The notes under the pieces: model-generated
Told to the model about the DNA's origin: nothing
The model's database searches: none
What the model saw: the letters and a program-made list of their open reading frames with translations, nothing else
Shown here: piece by piece, positions 50,642 to 60,373 of the stretch
How the letters are laid out: each line of letters begins with the position of its first letter
Numbering within the stretch: position 1 is the stretch's first letter
From: Leptolinea sp.
Lineage (GTDB): Bacteria > Chloroflexota > Anaerolineae > Anaerolineales > Anaerolineaceae
NCBI GenBank assembly: GCA_012798535.1
Contig: JAAZMZ010000019.1
Span: 19,305-83,304, forward strand
DNA length: 64,000 nucleotides
Reading direction: 5' to 3'
Program-made: the position numbers and the translations under genes

Positions 50642-51648
50642 TGGTGGACAATATGTCTTCGAAAAGAACCATTAATCTTGCCCTGCTGATCATCACCACA
50701 GTTGTTCTGTTCGTCATTGATCACTTCCAGGTGGTCGGTGCCTATTATCTGCAGATCGCTCAATATATCGGTATTTATGCCATCATGGTGCTGGGCATAA
50801 ACCTGGTCAACGGTTACCTGGGAATCTTTTCTCTGGGACATGCCGGTATTATGGCAGTGGGCGCCTATTCTTCCGCGCTTATCAGCAAATATATATTTAC
50901 CGATCCGATGTTATTTCCGTTGAATATCTTTCTGGGTGGGATGATTGCCCTGCTGGCCGGTTTTCTGATTTCGATCCCATCCTTCAAAGTGCGCGGCGAT
51001 TACCTGGCCATCATCACGCTGGGGTTCACCCTTATTATGAAGAGCGTGTTGACCAATATCGAATTTGTCGGCGGCGCCCGCGGTTTACGGAATATCCCGG
51101 CGAACACCAACATCGGCTGGGTTTTTCTCTGGCTGGTGGTTGCCATCCTACTCGTGAGAATGTTCATCAATTCCAAATATGGTCGTGCCACATTGGCACT
51201 GCACGAGGATGAGGTAGCCGCTGAACTGGTCTCGGTGGACACCAAGAAAACTAAAATGGTGGTTTTCGGTTTCTCCGCATTTCTAATCGGAGTGTCCGGA
51301 GGTCTTTTGACCCATCTATTGAGCTTCACCAACCCGAATACCTACGGGTATGTGATGGTTTCTGAAGGTCTGATCATGGTCTATCTGGGCGGCATCAGCA
51401 GCATCACCGGTTCGGTGCTCGGAGCTGCCGTATGGACGCTGCTGGTTGAAATTCTGCGTCCGCTGGGAGTATGGCGCTGGATCATCGGCGCAATCCTGTT
51501 GATTGTTGTGATGATCTACCGGCCGGGTGGACTGGCCGGTGGAACGGAACTTACCACCCGTAATATCAAGGATTTCTTTACTTCCCTGAAGAAGCGCGTA
51601 GGTTCGAAATCCAGATCAACAGTTGAATCTGAGAGTGGAAAGCGGTAA
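50641..51648 (+). CDS. livM: LivM-type ABC transporter permease
   Basis: LGINLVNGYLGIFSLGHAGIMAVGAYSSAL...FKVRGDYLAIITLGFTLIMKSVLTN...YRPGGLAG. Confidence 0.94.
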   Translation: MVDNMSSKRTINLALLIITTVVLFVIDHFQVVGAYYLQIAQYIGIYAIMVLGINLVNGYLGIFSLGHAGIMAVGAYSSALISKYIFTDPMLFPLNIFLGGMIALLAGFLISIPSFKVRGDYLAIITLGFTLIMKSVLTNIEFVGGARGLRNIPANTNIGWVFLWLVVAILLVRMFINSKYGRATLALHEDEVAAELVSVDTKKTKMVVFGFSAFLIGVSGGLLTHLLSFTNPNTYGYVMVSEGLIMVYLGGISSITGSVLGAAVWTLLVEILRPLGVWRWIIGAILLIVVMIYRPGGLAGGTELTTRNIKDFFTSLKKRVGSKSRSTVESESGKR

Positions 51649-51652
51649 GACG

Positions 51653-52429
51653 ATGAACAACGAAACGATCTTGACATTTGATAAAGTATCGATGCACTTT
51701 GGCGGTGTAAAAGCCATTGATGATCTCTCTTTCGAAGTTCACCGCAATGAGATCGTCGGCATTATCGGTCCCAACGGCGCCGGAAAGACCACCGTGTTCA
51801 ACGTGCTCTCCGGCGTATACATCCCCACTGCCGGAGATGTGATCTTCAAAGGCAACAAGATCAACCGCCTGCCGGCGCACACCATCATCAACAGCGGGAT
51901 CGCCCGTACTTTCCAGAATATCCGTCTGTTCGGAAAATTGAGCGTTCTGGATAACGTGCGTACGGCATGCTTTGGAAAGACGAAATACGGAATTCTGGAT
52001 ATCTTCGTAAATTCGTCCAAAAAGCGCGCGGAAGAGGATCAAATTAAAAAAGAAGCACTCGCCCTGTTGGATGCCGTCGGTCTGGCCGGAAAAGCCAACG
52101 TTCTCGCTTCAAGCCTGCCTTACGGTGACCAACGCCGTTTGGAGATCGCCCGCGCGCTGGCCTGCAAACCCGAAATCCTGCTGCTGGACGAGCCTGCCGC
52201 GGGAATGAATCCGAACGAGATCGACGAACTGAACCGCATGATCGTCTCCATAAAGGAAAAGTTTGACCTGACCATTTTGCTGGTAGAACACCAGATGCGG
52301 TTGGTCATGGGCATCTGCGAACGTATTCTCGTCATGAATTTCGGGAAGAGTCTGGCCATCGGCACCCCTTCTGAGATCCGCAATCATAAAGAAGTTCTCG
52401 AGGCATATCTGGGGAAGGGTCGTAAATAA
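51653..52429 (+). CDS. livG: LivG-type ABC transporter ATP-binding protein
   Basis: VSMHFGGVKAIDDLSFEVHRNEIVGIIGPNGAGKTTVFNVLSGVY...ARTFQNIRLFGKLSVLDNV...LLLDEPAAGMNPNEIDEL. Confidence 0.95.
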   Translation: MNNETILTFDKVSMHFGGVKAIDDLSFEVHRNEIVGIIGPNGAGKTTVFNVLSGVYIPTAGDVIFKGNKINRLPAHTIINSGIARTFQNIRLFGKLSVLDNVRTACFGKTKYGILDIFVNSSKKRAEEDQIKKEALALLDAVGLAGKANVLASSLPYGDQRRLEIARALACKPEILLLDEPAAGMNPNEIDELNRMIVSIKEKFDLTILLVEHQMRLVMGICERILVMNFGKSLAIGTPSEIRNHKEVLEAYLGKGRK

Positions 52430-53184
52430 TGATAAATAACAACCGCAACGAAAAGAAAGATCCAATTCTGGATATCCATAATTTGCATGTCGCCTATGGA
52501 AAGATCAAAGCCCTGCACGGCGTGTCCTTTCAGGTGTATCCCGGTGAGATCGTCTCCATGCTTGGTTCCAACGGCGCCGGAAAAACGACCACGCTGAACG
52601 CCATCTCGGGCGTCATCCCGGTGCATTCTGGCAAGATCACCTTCAAGGGTGAGAATCTGGTCGGCGTAAAGGCGCATACTATCGTCAAGAAAGGTATTGT
52701 GCATGTACCGGAAGGCCGCCATATTTTCCCGGAATTGACCGTGGAAGAGAATCTTCGAATTGCCGGATACCTCTTCTCACGGCTGGAGGAAAAGAAACTG
52801 CTGGCTGAACGCACGGATTATGTGTATTCTCTCTTTCCACGCCTGAAGGAGCGCGCCCGGCAAATGGGCGGCACGCTTTCCGGCGGCGAACAGCAGATGC
52901 TGGCCATCAGCCGCGCGCTGATCACAGGCGGCGACCTGCTTTTACTGGATGAACCTTCCATGGGTATTGCCCCGAAACTGGTGGAAGAGATTTTTGAGAC
53001 CATCATGACCATCAGTAAAAATGGGCAGACCATTCTGCTGGTGGAACAAAACGCCGTGATGGCCATGGAGATTTCAGATTACTGCTACGTGCTCGAGACG
53101 GGTTCGATCGCTTTTGAGGGTATCGCCAAAGACCTGATGGAAAACGATACTATTGCCAGAGCATACCTGGGTGAATCGATTTAA
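52429..53184 (+). CDS. livF: LivF-type ABC transporter ATP-binding protein
   Basis: LHVAYGKIKALHGVSFQVYPGEIVSMLGSNGAGKTTTLNAISG...VPEGRHIFPELTVEENLRIAGY...LSGGEQQMLAISRALITGGDLLLLDEPSMGIAPKLVEEIFE. Confidence 0.95.
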   Translation: MINNNRNEKKDPILDIHNLHVAYGKIKALHGVSFQVYPGEIVSMLGSNGAGKTTTLNAISGVIPVHSGKITFKGENLVGVKAHTIVKKGIVHVPEGRHIFPELTVEENLRIAGYLFSRLEEKKLLAERTDYVYSLFPRLKERARQMGGTLSGGEQQMLAISRALITGGDLLLLDEPSMGIAPKLVEEIFETIMTISKNGQTILLVEQNAVMAMEISDYCYVLETGSIAFEGIAKDLMENDTIARAYLGESI

Positions 53185-53221
53185 CCCGGATAAAAGTCAA
53201 CGACAGTATTCCTTTCTGTGA

Positions 53222-53254
53222 AAATACCCCGCCAGGAAAAGCGGGGTGTTTTAG
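53222..53254 (+). terminator. intrinsic terminator of the liv operon
   Basis: ATACCCCGC-caggaaaa-GCGGGGTGTTTTAG. Confidence 0.8.
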
Positions 53255-53300
53255 TATGTCTGTAACAGGCTGCTGACGGGATCAGTCTGTTCTCGGTGGT

Positions 53301-53416
53301 GTCGAGACCTCCGTGAGGTTCGACGAGCTTACCTGCCGGGCGGTTTGATACCCTGAACCTGTCTGATCCCGATGGCTGAGCCTGTCGAAGCCTCCGTGCG
53401 ATTCGAGAGGCTCAGC
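53301..53416. repeat. pair of related REP-like palindromic elements
   Basis: 53301-53327 GTCGAGACCTCCGTGAGGTTCGACGAG (hairpin ACCTC/GAGGT); 53375-53416 GCTGAGCCTGTCGAAGCCTCCGTGCGATTCGAGAGGCTCAGC (9+5 bp stem). Both carry CCTCCGTG at the apex. Confidence 0.6.
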
Positions 53417-53537
53417 GGCCCGATGGTTTGCTGCCTGAGTATGCAGTTTGTTCAAAATACTCTAAATAATCTATAATTATCCAATCCCAACCAAAAAACG
53501 TCAATTTAATAACCATCCTAAAAACGAGGTAGGCACT

Positions 53538-56500
53538 ATGAAGCATCCTGCTGTCGAAAAACTGGCCAGATTCCTGTTGACCGGTGTAATGCTGTTCATG
53601 ACGGGGTTTAATATCTTGGATACGCCGCCCACCCCTCCATTGGAACCAACAAGGATTCCAACACCGGAAGGGCAGGAAGATATCATCGCTATCAATCCAG
53701 GTGGGGAGATGAAGAATAACGCCACCTACGCTCCCTCCTTCACAATTGATCACCCCTTCCAGATCACCCTCATCCTCACCATTCACTGGAACGGCGGTAA
53801 AGGCGCGGAACCGGGAACGATCAGTCTGGAAGATTCTGAGGGAAACGTCTATGGACCCTGGCAGGCCAGAGGAGCAGCCTACAAAGATGTTCCCAATGTT
53901 CGCTGGATTGTCGAACCCATGGTCATGATCCCGGCCGGGGAATATACGGTCTATGACTCTGAACCGGAAACCTGGACGAATAATGAAGCTTCTAACCTGA
54001 CAGGATTCACCCGTGTGGCGGGATACCGCATGGGCGAAGTGGCCGGCGCGCATGCGGATCCGGTGGAAGAATCCGCACCGCCCTCCGCCAGTGAGCCGGA
54101 ACAACCGGTGGAAGAAGCCGTACCTCCTTCCGTTGATGAGGCTGTGCAGACAGTGGGTGAATCTGCGCCTTCATCTGTAGGCATACCGGAAGAAACAGTA
54201 GAAGAACCGCCGGATGCCAGCTTGCCGGCGATGCCGGTGGACAATCTTCCCTTCCTGCCGGAAGGAAAGAAACCCGATCAGCCGCCCTTGCCCATGACCC
54301 TGGTTTCACAAACCGCTTTCAATGCCGATAACCAGCTTTATCAGGATAAAGCCGGAGTGTACGCATCCGCGCCGGTAGGGACAGTTCCACAGGGCAGCTC
54401 CTTGAAGCTGGTGGCCAGCCAGCCGGCCGAGGATGTTGATCGTTCACTGGAACAGACCGGGATAAAACGGATATCCAGTTTCTATAAAGTGGATGTCAAC
54501 GGCGATGGAGACAGCCTGCCGGACGCGGTCATCTCTTTTCCTTCCACTTCGCCCAATGACCGGATCGTGGAGCTGATCGAAGGCAACGGCTTGATCATGG
54601 CAGATGACGCCCTGGTCAACGGCCGCCGTGAAGTGCATGTCACCATCTCAGCGGGCAATATCTACGCCCCGCAGTACGCGTTGATGAACTTTACGAATGG
54701 GATCACCACCACATCGTATGAAGTTCCTGCCAGAAACAAAGCGAGTGGCGGGCGTCAGGCTGATTTAATCCCCGCGGAGGACTGGCCTGTCCCAAAACTG
54801 GAGGATTGTCATGTCATCGGTAGTTTGTCATCACAGTATAGCGGGAGAGTATATTTCCGTGAACTCTCCTGTCTGCGGGATAAGGCCTATCACATCGATG
54901 CCGTGTCCAGTGATATTTTGAAAGAAGAGGACTGGAACAACAAGAAGGATCGAATAGCGAAAATCATTGAGCAGGTCAGATTGGCCCGCATTAAATATCA
55001 TGAAATGAATTTCACGGGAGCATTATTGAAAAAAGATGGCAGCAGTCGAACGGTCATGGTTCGGCTGCAAACAGGTAAAGAATCCCCCAAATACTCATCC
55101 ATTTCTTCATCCATCAATCTGGGCTGGGATTTTCTGGAAACAGATCTCACTCCCAAACTCAAGCAGTCCATTGCCCATGAAGTCTTCCACTGGGTGGAAC
55201 ACGCCTCGTACTCCATGAACAATTTTGTTTCCATGGATAATGATATGCGCTGGTGGCTGGACATTTCATGTGAACTGGCAACATTCTTGATCGATCCAAA
55301 GAATATACAGATCGAACTGCTGGATTACGGTCAGCAGGGCAATAAAGGTGCCGGGAACATTTTAACTTTTCAGGAACCCATTCTGGAATGGTACCGCCAC
55401 GCTGAAGATTCACGGTATCTGCAGGCGGTCCAGTATTATTTGTTAATGAGTGAAAAATCGGGGACTGGAGATGTCAGTTGCCTGCCGGATAGCACCAGCT
55501 TTGTGAAGTTGATCAACGATGGCAAGGTCGGGATTGCCGAAGAGAAAAACCGGTCGATTTTTATTGGGGGGAATTGGACCTACGCGCAATACCTGTTGAA
55601 CCAACTCCCGGAAAAAATGTGCCGTCCTGTTCCCACCGGTGGAATACTGGAAAAAGCGGTGGGGTATGGTGACTGGCTGCATGCCAGCGGGTTCAAACCG
55701 ACGGGCGGGGTTTATTACGGTATGGATTCAATATCGACAAATATCCAGAAAAAGGAAACCGGCATAGCCACGATCTCCGCCCCCATGGCGCCAGGCGCCC
55801 TGTATCCCATTCGTTTCAGCAATGGAGCCGAACTGCCTTATGTTGATCTGCAGAATAAAGGCGGCTGGGCAAAACCCTCTGTTCCTTACGAACTGGTCAT
55901 CTATCCATCTGTGCCCTATTTCTACTCCATCGGAAACGGCCCAAAATTATGGAATGACGGTACAAAGGAACTGAGGATTTCTCCCATAACCAGCGAGAAA
56001 AAGGCGACGATTTACGAAAAAGACGCCGGTGGCAATGTAGTCAAGGTGGAAAAAGCCGGCATCCCGCTGGTTCGTGTTGTGGCCATTAACAATACAAAAT
56101 CAGAAGCCACATTCAAAGCAGTCTTTAAACCGGTTGGTCCGTATCTATTCCCGAATCCAACTAATTTGAATAATCTGTCCCAGAAACCGGATCAAAAATT
56201 GGCTGCCCGGTTGGAAGGATTGCCGCCCACGATCACCGAGCCGGTGGTATTTAAGTTCTCCCAGGTTCTGGCAGATGGTTCGCCAAAAGAATTTGCCAGT
56301 CTTGAAAAAAAGCCGGAAGACGGTAAAGCGGAGGTCGAATTCCAATGGAATTTCACTGATCCAACCATAAAAGAAGTGCTGGTCGAGGCATTGTACAAAG
56401 CCGGAAAAGATGGGAATCAGACCGGTGAGGTCAAAGGAAAGATTCCGGTGAAGGCTGCGCCGGCGAACAGTTTTGTGGATGTCATTTTGACAGCATTAAC

Positions 56501-56975
56501 CATTCCTTACACAACGACGGTTTTTTCCGTCGCGGAATATCGATGCCCGGTGCATTGGACCAGCATCTCATCTTTTGAGACTGATATTTCACAGGGCCAG
56601 TGCACAAAACAATATACAGGTGAAGCAGCTTTCCCCAAGGATGGGATCAGCATCACAGGGCAGATCGGGCAGGGTGTGGTGGATATCCAGGTGTCTGATC
56701 CACTCATCGATCCGGTGGGGCAGGTGAACAGTGATGTGGATTGCCCGATTAGCTTCAACTTAAAAGGCATTCCCATCTCACCCACCGGAAGTAAAACACC
56801 CGGAATGGATCTGTACAAGTATCATGGAAATTCAGATGGTGCAGGTGATGCCCTGCAGCATATCTCGAATTTTTCTGTGATCCTGTTTAATCAGTACATT
56901 GGGAATGTGATGTGTACCGGTGATCCGTCCAATTTGAGTTTCGATGTCAAGGTGCTTGCGCCAGCGACCCGTTGA
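53538..56975 (+). CDS. large secreted protein with Pro/Glu-rich linker and HExxH gluzincin-like metallopeptidase region
   Basis: 1145 aa, N-terminal hydrophobic segment; linker PVEESAPPSASEPEQPVEEAVPPSVDEAVQTVGESAPSSVGIPEETVEEPP; SIAHEVFHWVEHASYSMNN...MRWWLDISCELATFL. Confidence 0.75.
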   Translation: MKHPAVEKLARFLLTGVMLFMTGFNILDTPPTPPLEPTRIPTPEGQEDIIAINPGGEMKNNATYAPSFTIDHPFQITLILTIHWNGGKGAEPGTISLEDSEGNVYGPWQARGAAYKDVPNVRWIVEPMVMIPAGEYTVYDSEPETWTNNEASNLTGFTRVAGYRMGEVAGAHADPVEESAPPSASEPEQPVEEAVPPSVDEAVQTVGESAPSSVGIPEETVEEPPDASLPAMPVDNLPFLPEGKKPDQPPLPMTLVSQTAFNADNQLYQDKAGVYASAPVGTVPQGSSLKLVASQPAEDVDRSLEQTGIKRISSFYKVDVNGDGDSLPDAVISFPSTSPNDRIVELIEGNGLIMADDALVNGRREVHVTISAGNIYAPQYALMNFTNGITTTSYEVPARNKASGGRQADLIPAEDWPVPKLEDCHVIGSLSSQYSGRVYFRELSCLRDKAYHIDAVSSDILKEEDWNNKKDRIAKIIEQVRLARIKYHEMNFTGALLKKDGSSRTVMVRLQTGKESPKYSSISSSINLGWDFLETDLTPKLKQSIAHEVFHWVEHASYSMNNFVSMDNDMRWWLDISCELATFLIDPKNIQIELLDYGQQGNKGAGNILTFQEPILEWYRHAEDSRYLQAVQYYLLMSEKSGTGDVSCLPDSTSFVKLINDGKVGIAEEKNRSIFIGGNWTYAQYLLNQLPEKMCRPVPTGGILEKAVGYGDWLHASGFKPTGGVYYGMDSISTNIQKKETGIATISAPMAPGALYPIRFSNGAELPYVDLQNKGGWAKPSVPYELVIYPSVPYFYSIGNGPKLWNDGTKELRISPITSEKKATIYEKDAGGNVVKVEKAGIPLVRVVAINNTKSEATFKAVFKPVGPYLFPNPTNLNNLSQKPDQKLAARLEGLPPTITEPVVFKFSQVLADGSPKEFASLEKKPEDGKAEVEFQWNFTDPTIKEVLVEALYKAGKDGNQTGEVKGKIPVKAAPANSFVDVILTALTIPYTTTVFSVAEYRCPVHWTSISSFETDISQGQCTKQYTGEAAFPKDGISITGQIGQGVVDIQVSDPLIDPVGQVNSDVDCPISFNLKGIPISPTGSKTPGMDLYKYHGNSDGAGDALQHISNFSVILFNQYIGNVMCTGDPSNLSFDVKVLAPATR

Positions 56976-56976
56976 A

Positions 56977-57020
56977 AAAAGCCTCCCTTGGACCAACCGG
57001 AAAAAGGGAGGCTTTTTTTC
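56977..57020. terminator. bidirectional terminator hairpin
   Basis: AAAAAAGCCTCCCTT-ggaccaaccggaaa-AAGGGAGGCTTTTTTTC. Confidence 0.8.
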
Positions 57021-57022
57021 TT

Positions 57023-57995
57023 TCAGGGTGTGGGAGACGGCTCCTGCGGGCTGCCTTCGAGACCAAGACTGTCACAATAAACCTGCGAAAGGTTGCCCTT
57101 TTCATCGCGGTACTGAACATTGACCGAAAAAGTCGTCCAGTTGATGGGAATGGTCGTTTCAAGCGTCTTTTCCCCGGTGAAAGGCTCCCACATATCCCGC
57201 AGGTCTGCCGGTGAAAAGGGGCAGGATCTACCCAGACGCATCTCGGTCACTCTACCGGCCGGGCTTTCTGCCTGAAGATTCACTTTTATCTCCAGTTTCG
57301 ATCCGGCTGTTCCACCCGCGCAGCAGGGACTGCCTTCGATCTTGATCGATCCGTTGACCGGATAAGCCGCGCGTTTTTCAGCGACGGCAGTTTGAAGAAC
57401 TGCCGGGAGCATATCGAGCGGGGTGGTGGGATTGACTGCCGTGGTGATGGTCTGTTTCATCACCAGCTGCCCGCCGGTTATCGTTTTAAGATTTGATCCA
57501 TCTGTCGCGGGCACCGGGTTTCCATCCCGGTCCAGGAATTCAACCATCAGGTAAACCTGGCGCAATCCCAGCCAGTCTAGCGGTAAGGAGGTGGAAACCT
57601 GCGTTTCAAAAGAGCGTTCCTCTCCCGGTTCGGTGCAGGGCTCATCTAACTCCAGGCAGTAGCGCATCCGGCTGACCGGATGGTCATTCCATTCCCCTGA
57701 TGTAGTATAGGAGAGGCTGCCATCCGCGTTATAGAAATTCTGAATGATGGAGGGTGTGAACCTCAGAGTAACCTCGGCAGTGCTGCCGGCTTCCAGGCAG
57801 TTTTGGACCACCGGCGCGTTGATACTCCAGCGCACCTCCACCACATTCTGCGGCAAATCCTTCTGTGCCGCTTCTTCAGTTTTTGCCTCAGGGAGGAGGG
57901 TGGGATGATAAATACCCTCGTTCTCATAGAATCCAGGTGGTTCACAGGCGGCCAGTATAAGGACGAGAGGGATAACGAAGAAGCAGCGTTTCATA
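57023..57995 (-). CDS. hypothetical lipoprotein
   Basis: MKRCFFVIPLVLILAACEPPGFYENEG lipobox at refined start 57995; no family recognised. Confidence 0.7.
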
Positions 57996-58172
57996 TAACT
58001 CCTCGGCAGTGTTAATAATTGAGTGTTAAATAAGCTAATGGGATCTAATCGCTGTTTATTATACAAAATATCAAAGGTCAGGTAATTCCAAGACCTGGTT
58101 TCCACCGGAAAAAGAATCAGGCCGCGAACGGATCGCTCACAGCCTGATCGATCGATGCAGCCATTAAATAGA

Positions 58173-59264
58173 TCAATCGCAGCAACCTGGAACAGATAAA
58201 CATGGTCTGTGGCAGAAGGTTCCTGGACCATGGTTGCCGGAAGGTAATTCTTCGGGAGGGGTAATGACTTCGGGACACAGTCCCGGGGTATTGGCTTTGG
58301 GCTCGAAGCCTGAGGCGACCCGGCAGATGTTATCTATTCCCCACAGCGCTTTCAACGGATAATTCTGTGCGTCATCCTTCACAGGGTAGCCGGATTGCGA
58401 GAAGGTGAAATGGTCATTATGATCGAACACGGATTGGTCTTTCATGCCGGTATCTGCCCAGGCCAGCCAGATGAATTCCCCCTTTTCACCGCCGGTGAGT
58501 GTGTTCTTGAAGGCGATTTCCATGGTCTGGTTATCGGTTTTTGACAGCCTTGACCAGGCCAGATCCTGGTCGCTTCCTTTACCGCTGTTAAAAATCTCCT
58601 CAAAGTAACCGCGGCCTTCCGAGGGTGTTCCATCCGGCCGCACGGCTGTCAGACCGCCGACGTTGTGGTCGGGTGCGGTCAACACCACCACCGAATCGGT
58701 GGACCACTCTGTGCTCAACGGTGTACCCGAAACGATCAACAGGTCGCCTCGCACGTCTTTATCGACATCGATCTCCACCATGAAGTTAACAGTACCGGGT
58801 TCTCCCGCGGCGAACGGTTTGATCACTTTAATCAGCACATACACCCAGAGAGGGTCAGTGCGGTTGAGTTGCACGGTCACCAAATCGGCTTCTGGCAGGT
58901 AGTTCATATCCTTATCGAAGGGGCGTTCGTATCTGCCGTTGCGGAAATCATCGCCGCCGTATACCTGCTTCTGGGAGGCGGTCTTATCATCCACCTGGTC
59001 GTGCACCGTCTGGATGATCTTGCCTACCAGTGATCCCGGCAGGTCCTTATGTTCCGGTTCGGGTGTGGGAGAGGCCGTCAGAGTCGGCAGGTTCTCGGTG
59101 GCAACAGGGGGGAGGGTGGGCGGTGGGGTTATTGTGGGGATGATTGTATGAATGGCCGCGGGGATGGCCGTGGCCGGAATGGGTTTCAGTGGCATATTGC
59201 AGCCGGTTAGCGTGATGATGATCAGCAGCGGAATGAGAACAGTGAGGGCAGCAGAGGATTTCAT
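58173..59264 (-). CDS. hypothetical lipoprotein with Pro/Thr-rich linker
   Basis: MKSSAALTVLIPLLIIITLTGCNMPL lipobox; repeated TITPPPTLPPV linker; C-terminal domain unknown. Confidence 0.75.
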   Translation of the reverse strand: MKSSAALTVLIPLLIIITLTGCNMPLKPIPATAIPAAIHTIIPTITPPPTLPPVATENLPTLTASPTPEPEHKDLPGSLVGKIIQTVHDQVDDKTASQKQVYGGDDFRNGRYERPFDKDMNYLPEADLVTVQLNRTDPLWVYVLIKVIKPFAAGEPGTVNFMVEIDVDKDVRGDLLIVSGTPLSTEWSTDSVVVLTAPDHNVGGLTAVRPDGTPSEGRGYFEEIFNSGKGSDQDLAWSRLSKTDNQTMEIAFKNTLTGGEKGEFIWLAWADTGMKDQSVFDHNDHFTFSQSGYPVKDDAQNYPLKALWGIDNICRVASGFEPKANTPGLCPEVITPPEELPSGNHGPGTFCHRPCLSVPGCCD

Positions 59265-59333
59265 AGGCTCCTCCTTCAACTATTAATTCTTCATCCCAAA
59301 TATCCAATTTATACAATGATAGATTAGGCTGTC

Positions 59334-59492
59334 TGTAAAATCAACCGCGAATTTTACATCGCTAGTTTTTCCATCTGTTACGCACTTTTGGCGTGATTAT
59401 CCGGTTTGCTGTCATCCTAGATGGAGCGCTCTGGTTTAATCTACGACCGGTACCGCGTTTCTCCGTAGATTAAGAAAGACGCGGTATTTTTT
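59334..59492 (+). promoter_or_regulatory. structured leader with interleaved inverted repeats (attenuator/pseudoknot-like)
   Basis: TGTAAAAT/ATTTTACA (59334-59358); TTAATCTACG (59436-59445) with CGTAGATTAA (59464-59473), interleaved with TACCGCGT (59451-59458) and ACGCGGTA (59479-59486), followed by TTTTTT. Confidence 0.45.
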
Positions 59493-59584
59493 ACAGCTTC
59501 TTTACCAAATCTGTGCATCTATTTAATACGTGCTGTGTTTAATAGCATACAGAGGTTCAGCGGTTCTTACCCAAGGAGGTACTT

Positions 59585-59671
59585 ATGGGCGCCGTATATT
59601 TTGTAGTCACCCTTTTGACAACCCTTTTCGCTGCCATCAGCTTTGCCGGTCTGTTGGGCAAACCGGATTAG
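59585..59671 (+). CDS. 28-aa predicted single-TM micro-protein (MGAVYFVVTLLTTLFAAISFAGLLGKPD)
   Basis: ATG 59585 preceded by CCAAGGAGGTACTT (near-perfect SD, 7-nt spacing), strongly hydrophobic, TAG at 59669-59671; not in the ORF track because of length. Confidence 0.6.
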   Translation: MGAVYFVVTLLTTLFAAISFAGLLGKPD

Positions 59672-60372
59672 TTTTCGTTGAGCAGGCGGAAGATATGATT
59701 GATATGATCCACCTCGTGCCAGGCGGCGCGCCGCAGCACCTTGCGTGGACTCCAGAATGACCCGTCTTTACCGTTCACCACAGACTTGTTGGCCAATCCG
59801 CGCAGAGCGCGCTCGAATATGCTGCGCGTGGCATCCAACCGGCGGTAGGCATCTGCCGGCAGGGTGGTGGATTCGGAAAACCCGATATTGAGCCGGTCGA
59901 GCAGCCACAATTCAGAAGAAGCCAGGTGATTGAGAATTCCCCGGATGCTCCATTTCTCGCCGGGTCTCTCACGGTCCATCACGTCGTTAGACAGATTCCG
60001 GGTCAGATCGACCAGATCCTGACGCGACCACTGCATGACCAGTAAACCGCGCTCGATTTCCTCGTCTGTCAATGGTTTCCAATCCACTTTCCAGAAGGCG
60101 GTCACAGTCCGACCGGCGGCCGAGGGAAGGGTGTCATTGTCGACCTGATAACATTCGAAAGTCTCTGCCAGGTGCACATCGATATCGTCAAAGTCGATCC
60201 AGCATTTTTCGGCTTTGGCCTTAACACGTTCCTTGTAACCGATAAAGGCGCGGGGAAAAGCCAAAATAGCAGCCGCACCTTCCGGTCCGTAGGCATAACA
60301 GCCGGGGTAATCCAGCGCCCAGGCAATCGACTTATTCTCAAATCCGTTTTCCAGTCCGATTTCGATTCTCAT
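59668..60372 (-). CDS. DinB-like domain protein with N-terminal HicB-like region
   Basis: MRIEIGLENGFENKSIAWALDYPGCYAYGPEGAAAI...WSIRGILNHLASSELWLLDRLNIGFSE...RKVLRRAAWHEVDHINHIFRLL. Start refined to 60372. Confidence 0.72.
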   Translation of the reverse strand: MRIEIGLENGFENKSIAWALDYPGCYAYGPEGAAAILAFPRAFIGYKERVKAKAEKCWIDFDDIDVHLAETFECYQVDNDTLPSAAGRTVTAFWKVDWKPLTDEEIERGLLVMQWSRQDLVDLTRNLSNDVMDRERPGEKWSIRGILNHLASSELWLLDRLNIGFSESTTLPADAYRRLDATRSIFERALRGLANKSVVNGKDGSFWSPRKVLRRAAWHEVDHINHIFRLLNEN

Positions 60373-60373
60373 G

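Noticed and set aside
53538-56975. Pro/Glu-rich repeat (about 54050-54215) as a CRISPR-like or phase-variation repeat
   Set aside because: Degenerate at DNA level and in-frame within a coding linker; not regular spacer/repeat spacing.
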